Positions 19,357-26,166 of a DNA stretch of 64,000 nucleotides are shown here, piece by piece (positions within the stretch are counted from its first letter, which is position 1; each line of letters opens with the position of its first letter). The DNA is taken from contig NZ_CP013692.1 in NCBI RefSeq assembly GCF_001477625.1, positions 4,154,001 through 4,218,000 of the forward strand, read 5' to 3'. This DNA is from Paucibacter sp. KCTC 42545. Lineage in GTDB: Bacteria; Pseudomonadota; Gammaproteobacteria; Burkholderiales; Burkholderiaceae_C. Position numbers and translations under genes: made by a program. Under the pieces are notes generated by a model that was given only the letters and a program-made list of their open reading frames with translations, was not told where the DNA came from and did no database searches.

Positions 19357-21231
19357 ATGAAACAACAAGCAGCCAAGAGCAAGACCGGGCGCCGCCAACT
19401 CCTGGCCGCGGGGGCAGGGGCGGCAGCGCTGGGCTTGTGGCCGCTGAGCGCTGTCGCCAGTTCGCCCACCAATACGGCGGAGATTGCCGGCAAAGGCGAG
19501 AGCGCTGCTGCCGTCAAGACCCTGCGTTATGCCTTCCAGATCGCGGAAACGGGTTTTGACCCGGCACAGGTCAGCGACGACTATTCACGCACCATCACCC
19601 CGCACATCTTCGAGGCGCTCTACGCCTTCGACTACCTGGCCATGCCGGTCAAGTCGGTGCCGCTGACGGCAGCAGCCTTGCCCGAGATCAGCAACGATTT
19701 CAAGACCTGGACCATCCAGCTCAAACCCGGCATCTTCTTTGCGGATGATCCCGCCTTCAAGGGCAAGCGGCGGGAGTTAACGGCCGAGGACTACGTCTAC
19801 AGCTTCAAGCGCTTTGCCGACCCCAAGATCAACGCGCCGCTGTATGCCGGTGTCGAAGAACTTGGCATCAAGGGCTTGCTGGAGCTGCGCAAACAGGCCA
19901 TGGCCGAGCAGCGCGCGCTGGACTACGACAAGCCGATTGCCGGCCTGCGCGCACTGGACCGCTACACCTTGCGCATCGAGCTGGAACAGGCGCGGCCACG
20001 CCTGCTGGAAAACCTTTCGTCCTCCGACCTGCTGGGGGCGGTGGCGCGCGAGGTGGTGGAGGCTTATGGCAGCAATATCGCCGAGCATCCCGTCGGCACC
20101 GGGCCATTTGTGCTCAAGCAGTGGCGGCGTTCCAGCCTGATCGTGCTGGAGCGAAACCCCGGCTATCGTGAACGATATTACGAGGCCCAGCCGGCCGCCG
20201 ACGATGCCGAGGGTCAGGCCTTGCTGGCCAAGTTCAAAGGCCGCCGCCTGCCCATGGTGGATCGGGTAGAGATTTCCATCATCGAAGAGTCGCAGCCACG
20301 CTGGCTAAGCTTTCTCAACGCCGAACACGACCTCTGCTACATCGTCCCCAACGACTTCGTCAGCACCGCCTTGCCAGGCAATAAACTGGCCCCCAATCTG
20401 GCCAAGCGCGGCATGGTGCTGCACCGGGTGCTGGCGGCGGATGAAGCTTTCACCTTCTTCAATATGGAGAACCCCACGGTGGGCGGCTACACCCCCGAGA
20501 AGGTGGCGCTGCGCCGCGCCATCTCGCTGGGGCTGGATGTGGAACGCGAGATCCGCCAGGTGCGGCGTGGCCAGGCCGTGGTGGCGCAAAGCCATGTGGT
20601 GCCGCACACCTCGGGCTACGACCCGCAATACCGCTCAGAGATGAGTACGTACGACCCGGCCCGCGCAGCCGCCTTGCTGGACGCCTACGGCTATATCGAC
20701 CGCAATGGCGACGGTTACCGCGAGATGCCCGATGGCTCGCCCCTACTGCTGGAAGTGGCCACCCAACCCGACGCCCAAAGCCGCCAATATGACGAGTTAT
20801 GGCAGCGCTCCTTCGATGCGCTGAACATCAGAGTCAAGTTCTTTGCCGGCAAATGGCCCGAGCAAATGAAAGCCGCCCGCGCCGGCAAACTGATGCTGTG
20901 GATGATGGGCAATTCCGCCGGCTCACCCGACGGGCTGGAGGCGCTGCAATACCTGTACGGCCCGCAATCCGGCAATCAAAACATCTCGCGTTTTCGCAAC
21001 AAGGCGTTTGATACCTTGTACGAGCGCATGCTGGTGATGCCCGACGGCCCCGAGCGCGAAGCCTTGTTCCTGCAAGCCAAGCGCATCCAGGCCGCCTACC
21101 TCCCCATCAAAACCCATGTGCACCGCATCCGCAGCGACATCACCCAGCCCTGGCTGCTGGGCTACCGCCGCCCCATCTTCCGCAACGAGTTCTGGCACTT
21201 CGTCGACATCGACCTGAGCAAAAAGCCCTGA
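19357..21231 (+). CDS. Peptide ABC transporter substrate-binding protein 4, Tat-like signal
   Basis: The fourth paralogue, 624 residues, starting at ATG 19357 one base after the previous stop. Its N-terminus (MKQQAAKSKTGRRQLLAAGA) contains a twin-arginine motif followed by a moderately hydrophobic stretch, so it may leave the cell by the Tat route while the three upstream paralogues have ordinary Sec signals. The mature domain shows the same landmarks (DFKTWTIQLKPGIFFADDP, HPVGTGPFVLKQWRRSSLIV, EFWHFVDID). It closes the four-gene operon; no clear terminator is seen after it. Confidence 0.9.
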   Translation: MKQQAAKSKTGRRQLLAAGAGAAALGLWPLSAVASSPTNTAEIAGKGESAAAVKTLRYAFQIAETGFDPAQVSDDYSRTITPHIFEALYAFDYLAMPVKSVPLTAAALPEISNDFKTWTIQLKPGIFFADDPAFKGKRRELTAEDYVYSFKRFADPKINAPLYAGVEELGIKGLLELRKQAMAEQRALDYDKPIAGLRALDRYTLRIELEQARPRLLENLSSSDLLGAVAREVVEAYGSNIAEHPVGTGPFVLKQWRRSSLIVLERNPGYRERYYEAQPAADDAEGQALLAKFKGRRLPMVDRVEISIIEESQPRWLSFLNAEHDLCYIVPNDFVSTALPGNKLAPNLAKRGMVLHRVLAADEAFTFFNMENPTVGGYTPEKVALRRAISLGLDVEREIRQVRRGQAVVAQSHVVPHTSGYDPQYRSEMSTYDPARAAALLDAYGYIDRNGDGYREMPDGSPLLLEVATQPDAQSRQYDELWQRSFDALNIRVKFFAGKWPEQMKAARAGKLMLWMMGNSAGSPDGLEALQYLYGPQSGNQNISRFRNKAFDTLYERMLVMPDGPEREALFLQAKRIQAAYLPIKTHVHRIRSDITQPWLLGYRRPIFRNEFWHFVDIDLSKKP

Positions 21232-21240
21232 GCCCTGAAT

Positions 21241-21261
21241 TGGGGTCAGAGTCGATTTATC
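21241..21261 (+). repeat. Half-site of a REP-like element
   Basis: The sequence from 21241 starting TGGGGTCAGAGTCGATTT matches, with three differences over 21 bases, the left arm of the perfect palindrome at 26045-26094. No matching right arm is visible here, so it looks like a decayed or solo copy of the same element. Confidence 0.5.
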
Positions 21262-21381
21262 GTGTGGATTGGATTGCCGCCCCTAATCCCCGCACTTGTC
21301 TGGTGCGCAGTCGCTACGATCTGTGACCATAGGCGGTAGCGGCAATCCTGCCCCTTCGCCCGAAACTGCCCCGCACACCGC

Positions 21382-22230
21382 ATGAGCGTCACGCCTCAAA
21401 AATCAAAACCGCGTCGTCGAACGGCTCGACCTGCTGAAGCCGCGCCGGCGCACGAGCACGCAGGCCACGATCATCATCTGCATATGACGGCGCCCAACGC
21501 GCTGCTCTTGATGCTGGAGGCACGCGCGCCCTGGGAGTTCGCCAGCCTGCTGGCGTCCATCCCGTGGCTGCGCCGGCTGCCGCGCGGCGATGGCCATCCG
21601 GTGATTGTGTTTCCCGGTTTGGGCGCCAATGATCTGAGTACCCGCCCGCTGCGCAGCTTTTTGGAAGCGTTGGGGTATGAGACCCACCCCTGGGGCCAGG
21701 GCTTCAATTTTGGCCCGCGCCACGGTGTGCTGGAGCAATGCACGGCCGATGTGAAGCGTCTGTTCAAGCATCATGCCCAGCCGGTCAGCCTGGTGGGCTG
21801 GAGCCTGGGCGGCATCTACGCTCGCGAGTTGGCCAAAGAATTGCCAGACCATGTGCGCAGCGTCGTCACCCTGGGCACGCCCTTCACCGGACACCCACGG
21901 GCCACCAATGCCTGGCGCTTTTTCGAGTTTGTCAGCGGCCACAAGGTCGGTGACCCGGCCATGATGGCGCAGATCCGCCGTGCCCCGCCGGTGCCCACCA
22001 CCTCCATTTATTCGCGCAGCGACGGCATCGTCTCCTGGCGCTGCAGCCTCAACGAAGCCGGCCCGCTGTGCGAAAACATCGAAGTGCCAGCCAGCCACAT
22101 TGGCCTGGGGCTCAACCCGCTGGCCTTTTACGTCCTGGCCGACCGCCTGGCCCAACACCCCGAGGACTGGCAGCCCTTTGAAGCCGAGGGCCTGCGCAAG
22201 TGGTTCTTCAAGGTGGAATCGCCCCGTTGA
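21382..22230 (+). CDS. Alpha/beta hydrolase, lipase/esterase-like
   Basis: This 282-residue cytoplasmic alpha/beta hydrolase carries a complete apparent catalytic triad: Ser141 in the nucleophile elbow GWSLGG, Asp214 (SRSDGIV) and His239 (PASHIGLG). It also has an oxyanion-type VIVFPGLGAND segment near residue 75. There is no signal peptide. The N-terminal 35 residues are basic and then His-rich (HEHAGHDHHLH) and could be a tail outside the fold; a later in-frame ATG at 21484 (residue 35) is a possible alternative start. The family includes lipases, esterases and polyester depolymerases, and the substrate cannot be assigned. The gene stands alone between the binding-protein operon and the ybaN-like gene. 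Confidence 0.85.
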   Translation: MSVTPQKSKPRRRTARPAEAAPAHEHAGHDHHLHMTAPNALLLMLEARAPWEFASLLASIPWLRRLPRGDGHPVIVFPGLGANDLSTRPLRSFLEALGYETHPWGQGFNFGPRHGVLEQCTADVKRLFKHHAQPVSLVGWSLGGIYARELAKELPDHVRSVVTLGTPFTGHPRATNAWRFFEFVSGHKVGDPAMMAQIRRAPPVPTTSIYSRSDGIVSWRCSLNEAGPLCENIEVPASHIGLGLNPLAFYVLADRLAQHPEDWQPFEAEGLRKWFFKVESPR

Positions 22231-22310
22231 TGGATGGCATCAACGGCTGCCGGATGACGGGATGGCGGCGACAATGGCATGCCCCACTCGCCGGCCCCGC
22301 GCATTGATCC

Positions 22311-22739
22311 ATGCCTGATGAACAAACGCCTCTTGCTTGCGCCGCCGCGCCGACCCAAGCCCTGGTGAAAGCCCGGCCCATGTGGCAGCGGGTGATCTGG
22401 CTTCTGGCCGGCCTGCTGAGCTTGGCACTGGGCATCGCGGGCATTTTCTTGCCGCTGCTGCCGACCACCCCCTTCATCTTGCTGACGGCGTTTTGTTTTT
22501 CACGCGGCAGCAGCCGCTGCGAAGCCTGGATCCTCAATCACCGCACCTTCGGCCCCATGGTGCGCGACTGGCGAGCCACTCGCGCCGTACCTCTGCGCGC
22601 CAAACAACTGGCCAGCGTGATGATGACCATCGGCTCGGTGTGGGCCGCCATCACCTTGCCCACGCAATGGGCCTGGCTGCCGGCGCTGTGTTGCGCCTGC
22701 GTGGCCACCTGGCTGTGGCGGCTGCCGACACGGCGCTGA
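22311..22739 (+). CDS. YbaN family (DUF454) inner-membrane protein
   Basis: A 142-residue membrane protein with the DUF454 pattern: a helix (VIWLLAGLLSLALGIAGIFL) followed by the conserved PLLPTTPFILLTAFCFSRGS, then WILNHRTFGPMVRDW, then two closing hydrophobic segments. Its function is not established; E. coli YbaN is the reference member. The ATG at 22311 gives the usual family length. It lies 80 bases after the hydrolase on the same strand. Confidence 0.9.
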   Translation: MPDEQTPLACAAAPTQALVKARPMWQRVIWLLAGLLSLALGIAGIFLPLLPTTPFILLTAFCFSRGSSRCEAWILNHRTFGPMVRDWRATRAVPLRAKQLASVMMTIGSVWAAITLPTQWAWLPALCCACVATWLWRLPTRR

Positions 22740-23026
22740 GACGGTCGGCGTTTGCTCTGCCGCCGTTGTCACCGAGTCAATCGCTCAGATTGATGTTGGC
22801 TAGACCGCTTTCCATAGCAAAAACAGGTACCGACTTCCACATCCCCCCATTGGAGGGAACCCGCCGCGACACCCCCCACGTATCCCCCATCACTCCCCCT
22901 CCGGAGTGATAGAAAACGGATCTGTCTGCGCCGAATACTTGAGCCACTGACGACGCAGTGACCCCAGCAATCAAGCCCCTCCTCCCCGCGTCAGCCCACA
23001 TGTCTTCAGGAATGATGGAGCTCAAA
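22740..23026. other. Non-coding stretch with a small hairpin
   Basis: There is no convincing gene in these 287 bases. A perfect 8-bp hairpin (ATCACTCC, six-base loop, GGAGTGAT) sits at 22889-22910 without a following T-run. A short minus-strand frame at 22777-23025 has a TTG start and no recognisable family. The base composition is lower in GC than the flanking genes. Confidence 0.4.
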
Positions 23027-23329
23027 ATGAGATTTCAAAGCCTGTTCCAGACCCTCTGCCTGCGCCGGCAGCTTGCACATTCCGCCATCATGGCCAGCGC
23101 GACAGCGGCTTCACAGCTCAAGGCCAAAGCAGCGACGGATGACGATCGCTTCGGCAGTTGCGGCTGGTTTGACTCAAGCTACGAGCTAAGCCAGGGGCTG
23201 CTCATCATTGAGGATATGGATGCGGATGCGCGCCTGAATTTGGAGCTTGAGCTAATTCAAGACTCCAAGCATGACCATACGGCGCAAAGCCAGTGCTTAC
23301 AAATTGAATCTTGTGGGATTGCCTGCTGA
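23027..23329 (+). CDS. Small protein of unknown function with CGWFDSSYELSQGL motif
   Basis: A 100-residue protein. The ATG at 23027 is chosen because GGAG lies six bases upstream; earlier in-frame ATGs at 23000-23015 lack this. An N-terminal amphipathic, basic helix (FQSLFQTLCLRRQLAHSAIM) is followed by an Ala-rich linker, an acidic patch, the motif CGWFDSSYELSQGL (near residues 46-59), and a Cys-containing end (CLQIESCGIAC). Small proteins with a similar WFDSS-type motif seem familiar to me from related Burkholderiales, but I can name no family or function. It is convergent with the pilin locus. The good ribosome binding site and ordered composition argue that it is real. Confidence 0.6.
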   Translation: MRFQSLFQTLCLRRQLAHSAIMASATAASQLKAKAATDDDRFGSCGWFDSSYELSQGLLIIEDMDADARLNLELELIQDSKHDHTAQSQCLQIESCGIAC

Positions 23330-23448
23330 ACTCGGAATCTGGCAATCGAGCAAATAGTCAATTGACCCGGTGCAGCGTCTTACGTGCCTTGATCGAATAT
23401 GCGAACAGATGATTTCAGCCGGTTGCCAAGACTTACGCGACCGGCATA

Positions 23449-23889
23449 TTAAGGGCTTGAATTCTTCACAATGGCGTCCTTAATCGGCCCGGCCGCCACA
23501 TCGGTGCTTACCGCCCAAGAGAGACGCGAATTCTGCAGAGTGGGTGTGAACGTAATGGTCTTGCCACCCAGATCAGAGCCAACATTGGCGGCCGATGTGA
23601 ACGTAGCCACGATGACGCCGTTAGTGGCAACAACGCTGGTCAAGACATTCGTAGCGGTCCAGGCTGGAATGCCATTGCTGCTGCTATTGCAGCCTGTGAC
23701 CGTACTACCGTCTTGAGCGCAAACCGCGACAGCCAGTTTCACCCCATCCATACTGGAAATTGCCGAGGCAACCCTGGCTTTGGCGACGTAGTCCTTGTAC
23801 TGGGGAAGGCTCACGGCCACCAAGATGCCGATGATCGAGACAACAATCAACAGCTCAATCAACGTAAAACCCTGATAGATACGTTTCAT
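23449..23889 (-). CDS. Type IV pilin, diverged paralogue
   Basis: A 146-residue type IVa prepilin. A six-residue leader ends in Gly, then comes FTLIELLIVVSIIGILVAVS, the cleavage and N-methylation site for prepilin peptidase with Glu5 of the mature protein. The N-terminal half matches the two downstream pilins (QYKDYVAKARVASAIS), but the C-terminal head is clearly different. Two cysteines (CAQDGSTVTGC) probably form a disulfide. ATG 23889 is supported by AAGGA upstream; the open frame further upstream is not pilin-like. A sigma-54-like site upstream has one extra base between the -24 and -12 elements, so its promoter is unclear. It may be a minor or alternative pilin. Confidence 0.9.
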   Translation of the reverse strand: MKRIYQGFTLIELLIVVSIIGILVAVSLPQYKDYVAKARVASAISSMDGVKLAVAVCAQDGSTVTGCNSSSNGIPAWTATNVLTSVVATNGVIVATFTSAANVGSDLGGKTITFTPTLQNSRLSWAVSTDVAAGPIKDAIVKNSSP

Positions 23890-24420
23890 GTGTTCCTTCT
23901 TGGCTCGCTCATGATTCATCGGTGACCGCAAACGCCAGTACCGGTAGAAAAGGTCTGCATACCCGGGTGCCCTCATGGCTGACGCGTTGATCAGAGAGGT
24001 CTGAGTTTTGCAAAGAGACAAAAATTGCTAAGCAACGGCCGGATTGACGTTCAAGTTCAAACTCAGGCAACTTTAGAACCCCGGCTTTTTCCATTCTGGC
24101 GTACTTATTCCGCTCCATCATCCAATGCCGACGAAACATCTGCTGATTAGACAAGGAAGAAGTTTTGTTAGCTAGCAACGCGGTGCTCTTGCCTTGCCTT
24201 AGATTGCGCACCTTGGCAGGGTCGAATTGCAGCTTGCACACACGGACCGGGGGCATCTATTCAGGCAACGGCGCACCGCCTCATTCGAGCCCGTGAAGCG
24301 CCAATATGACGCTGCTGCATAAGTTCTCTAATGTGCAGCAAGTTACTTGGACAGCATTTTTCCTGCTGGGTGCAAAGCCTTTGACGCAAGACCCACCGCG
24401 CTACTCCATTCTGAAATGAG
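23890..24420. other. Low-GC stretch without assignable gene
   Basis: About 530 bases between the diverged pilin and the first duplicated pilin unit. GC content is visibly lower than in the rest of the window. A 115-codon minus-strand frame (23909-24256) has no recognisable domain and no ribosome binding site. The piece nearest the pilin must contain that gene's promoter. It may include remains of a decayed pilin-locus gene. Confidence 0.4.
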
Positions 24421-24445
24421 AAAGGGCGCCATCAAGGCGCCCTTT
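24421..24445 (-). terminator. Terminator of tandem pilin unit A
   Basis: A perfect 10-bp stem (AAAGGGCGCC / GGCGCCCTTT) with a five-base loop lies about 55 bases past the pilin stop, followed on the minus strand by a T-rich stretch. The hairpin and about 15 flanking bases are repeated identically after the second pilin unit at 25261. Confidence 0.8.
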
Positions 24446-24500
24446 CTTTCAACAAGGAATCAACAAGATCCGCTGATTCGTTCTACCGAGAGCACTAAGC

Positions 24501-24947
24501 TCAGGGCGTCGAGTTCTTCGTAATTGCAGCCTTCACTGCATCCGCAGTGACATCGGTTGACACGATCCAGGACATGCGCACGCCGTCAGGCTTGGCTTCG
24601 TATTTGATAAATTTTCCCGCCAAGTCTGTGCCGCTGGCATCAGCGAAAGTAGCAGTAATCACGCCCTTATCGTCAGCCGCTGCGGTCTTCAAAACATTGG
24701 TCGCTGTAAATGCGGGGACGCCACCCGTACCGGAGGAAGCACAAGTATCAAATCCGGCATTTTCCTGGTAGCACAAGGCTACAGCCTTCTTGATACCGTC
24801 AATGCTGGCGATGGCGGACGCAACTTTGGACTTGCTCGTATAGTCCTTGTACTGAGGAATCGCCACAGCAGCCAAGATACCGATGATGGCCACAACGATC
24901 ATCAATTCGATCAGGGTGAAACCTTGTTGGATGCGCTTCATGTTCAT
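24501..24947 (-). CDS. Type IV major pilin, tandem copy A (PilA-like)
   Basis: A 148-residue prepilin beginning MNMKRIQQG, then the mature N-terminus [20 protein letters not shown] with Glu5. It would be processed by prepilin peptidase and assembled into type IV pili used for twitching, attachment and DNA uptake. The conserved globular part contains a Cys pair ([11 protein letters not shown]). It differs from the copy at 25340-25786 at only about six residues. An AGGAGAT ribosome binding site is present. A sigma-54 promoter lies about 70 bases upstream, with a run of ten G at the predicted transcription start. Confidence 0.95.
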   Translation of the reverse strand: MNMKRIQQGFTLIELMIVVAIIGILAAVAIPQYKDYTSKSKVASAIASIDGIKKAVALCYQENAGFDTCASSGTGGVPAFTATNVLKTAAADDKGVITATFADASGTDLAGKFIKYEAKPDGVRMSWIVSTDVTADAVKAAITKNSTP

Positions 24948-25000
24948 GATCTAAATCTCCTAGGCGAAGCCAAAAAAGAAAAGCAGTTGAGGGGTAGGTG

Positions 25001-25010
25001 CCCCCCCCCC
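25001..25010 (-). repeat. Homopolymer run of ten G (coding strand) at pilin copy A start region
   Basis: Ten consecutive C on the plus strand (G on the transcribed sense strand) lie between the -12 element and the predicted +1 region of the copy A promoter. The equivalent place upstream of copy B has five. Runs of this length are prone to slippage. Confidence 0.8.
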
Positions 25011-25014
25011 TGAA

Positions 25015-25031
25015 TGCAGGGATCATGCCAA
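25015..25031 (-). promoter_or_regulatory. Sigma-54 promoter of pilin copy A
   Basis: Minus-strand TTGGCATGATCCCTGCA has the invariant GG (-24) and GC (-12) at the exact spacing required by RpoN. It lies about 70 bases upstream of the pilin ATG. The element is conserved with four differences at the same place before copy B. Pilin genes are classically RpoN/PilR dependent. Confidence 0.82.
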
Positions 25032-25091
25032 CTGGTTTCATCGCCGCTCCCGTGCGTTTCTTCACACTCCGACTGGCTCAGTAATCCGCAG

Positions 25092-25123
25092 CCTGACAAA
25101 AATTGTCAATCCAAGTGACACAA
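25092..25123 (-). promoter_or_regulatory. Candidate activator (PilR-type) site upstream of pilin copy A
   Basis: This 32-base block, conserved with two differences upstream of copy B, contains the inverted repeat TGACAA-AAA-TTGTCA and a nearby TGTCAC. It sits about 60-90 bases upstream of the sigma-54 element, a normal distance for an enhancer-binding activator. Assignment to PilR is inferred from context. Confidence 0.55.
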
Positions 25124-25260
25124 AAAGGTCTGCGCACAAAGACGTGACTATTTCCGTCGGAACTTTAATGTGAGGTCCATGGACAATTTTTCTAGCGAGT
25201 GCTAAGTTTTTGGTACAGGGCTCGCCGAACTGTTAACTCGATAACCCATTCTGAAATGAG

Positions 25261-25285
25261 AAAGGGCGCCATCAAGGCGCCCTTT
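25261..25285 (-). terminator. Terminator of tandem pilin unit B
   Basis: The same 10-bp stem and five-base loop as at 24421, about 55 bases downstream of the copy B stop, with T-rich flanks on both strands. It should insulate copy B from the copy A promoter region. Confidence 0.8.
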
Positions 25286-25339
25286 TTTCAACAATGGATC
25301 AACAAGTAGCGCTGGTCCGTCTTACCTAGAGCACTAAGC

Positions 25340-25786
25340 TCAAGGAGTCGAATTCTTCGTGATGGCAGCCTTCACCGCAGCCGCAGTGACATCGGTTGAT
25401 ACGACCCAAGACATGCGCACGCCGTCAGGCTTGGCTTCGTACTTGACAAATTTACCAGCCAAATCTGTGCCGCTGGCGTCAGTGAAAGTAGCAGTAATCA
25501 CGCCCTTGTCATCAGCCTGAGCGGTTTTCAAAACATTGGTCGCTGTAAATGCAGGAACGCCGCCCGTACCAGAGGATGCACAAGTATCAAATCCGGCATT
25601 TTCCTGGTAGCACAAGGCGACAGCCTTCTTGATGCCGTCGATGCTGGCGATGGCGGACGCAACTTTGGACTTGCTCGTGTAGTCCTTGTACTGAGGAATC
25701 GCCACAGCAGCCAAGATACCGATGATGGCCACGACGATCATCAGTTCGATCAGGGTGAAACCTTGTTGGACGCGCTTCATGTTCAT
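25340..25786 (-). CDS. Type IV major pilin, tandem copy B (PilA-like)
   Basis: A 148-residue prepilin with leader MNMKRVQQG and mature N-terminus [20 protein letters not shown], nearly identical to copy A. The differences I count are Ile to Val in the leader, Ala to Gln, Ala to Thr, two Ile to Val and Asp to Ala in the C-terminal half. ATG 25786 is the start matching copy A; the open frame continues upstream without pilin sequence. It has its own sigma-54 promoter, conserved upstream block and terminator, so the whole transcription unit, not just the gene, has been duplicated. Confidence 0.95.
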   Translation of the reverse strand: MNMKRVQQGFTLIELMIVVAIIGILAAVAIPQYKDYTSKSKVASAIASIDGIKKAVALCYQENAGFDTCASSGTGGVPAFTATNVLKTAQADDKGVITATFTDASGTDLAGKFVKYEAKPDGVRMSWVVSTDVTAAAVKAAITKNSTP

Positions 25787-25852
25787 GATGAAAACTCCTG
25801 GCCGAAGCCAAATAAGAAAAGCCGTTGAGGGGTGGGGTACAACCCCCTTGAA

Positions 25853-25869
25853 TGCAGGGGTCGTGCCAG
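25853..25869 (-). promoter_or_regulatory. Sigma-54 promoter of pilin copy B
   Basis: Minus-strand CTGGCACGACCCCTGCA is a close match to the RpoN consensus, with correct -24/-12 spacing. It is placed as in copy A relative to the pilin ATG. Only five G follow near the predicted start instead of ten. Confidence 0.85.
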
Positions 25870-25929
25870 CTTGTTCCTGCGCCGCTCTTGTGCTTTTCGT
25901 CACGCTCCGGCTGGTCAACGGCCTCACGA

Positions 25930-25961
25930 CCTGACAAAAATTGTCAACCCAGGTGACACAA
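25930..25961 (-). promoter_or_regulatory. Candidate activator (PilR-type) site upstream of pilin copy B
   Basis: The counterpart of the block at 25092-25123, with 30 of 32 bases the same, including the inverted repeat TGACAA-AAA-TTGTCA. Its conservation, while the surrounding sequence has drifted, supports a binding function. Confidence 0.55.
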
Positions 25962-26044
25962 AGAGGTTGAGGCACAAAGAAGTGACAATTTACGTCTGCA
26001 CTACGCAATACCAATAAGAGTGCAAAGCATTCGGGGAAAAATTT

Positions 26045-26094
26045 TGGGGCCAGAGTTGATTAATCGCCGCAAGGATTAATCAACTCTGGCCCCA
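26045..26094. repeat. Perfect 21-bp palindrome, REP-like element
   Basis: GGGGCCAGAGTTGATTAATC is followed by an eight-base loop and its exact reverse complement, and one more flanking T/A pair extends the stem to 21 bp. It lies between the pilin locus and the MBL gene. A related half-site is at 21241. It resembles the GGGGTCAGAG-type palindromes that accompany RAYT transposases in many proteobacteria (from memory, not checked); no transposase gene is in the window. Confidence 0.75.
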
Positions 26095-26141
26095 TTAAAA
26101 ACTGACCCCATTAAAAACTGACCCCATTAAAAACTGACCCC
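26094..26141. repeat. Three tandem 16-bp repeats next to the palindrome
   Basis: The unit ATTAAAAACTGACCCC is repeated three times without a mismatch (26094, 26110, 26126) and a partial fourth copy begins at 26142. It directly abuts the palindrome and shares its CCCC edge. Confidence 0.9.
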
Positions 26142-26166
26142 ATTAAACAGGGCGGGAGGCGCTGGG

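Noticed and set aside
22777..23025. 82-codon minus-strand frame in the gap after the YbaN-like gene
   Set aside because: TTG start, no ribosome binding site and no recognisable family; composition is not clearly coding. It looks somewhat protein-like, so a translated search would be worthwhile.
23948..23968. Sigma-54-like site (GGCAC ... TGCA) before the diverged pilin
   Set aside because: The spacing between the GG and GC pairs is one base too long for RpoN, unlike the two exact sites of the tandem copies.
23909..24256. 115-codon minus-strand frame upstream of the diverged pilin
   Set aside because: No ribosome binding site, no domain, and it overlaps the presumed pilin promoter region.
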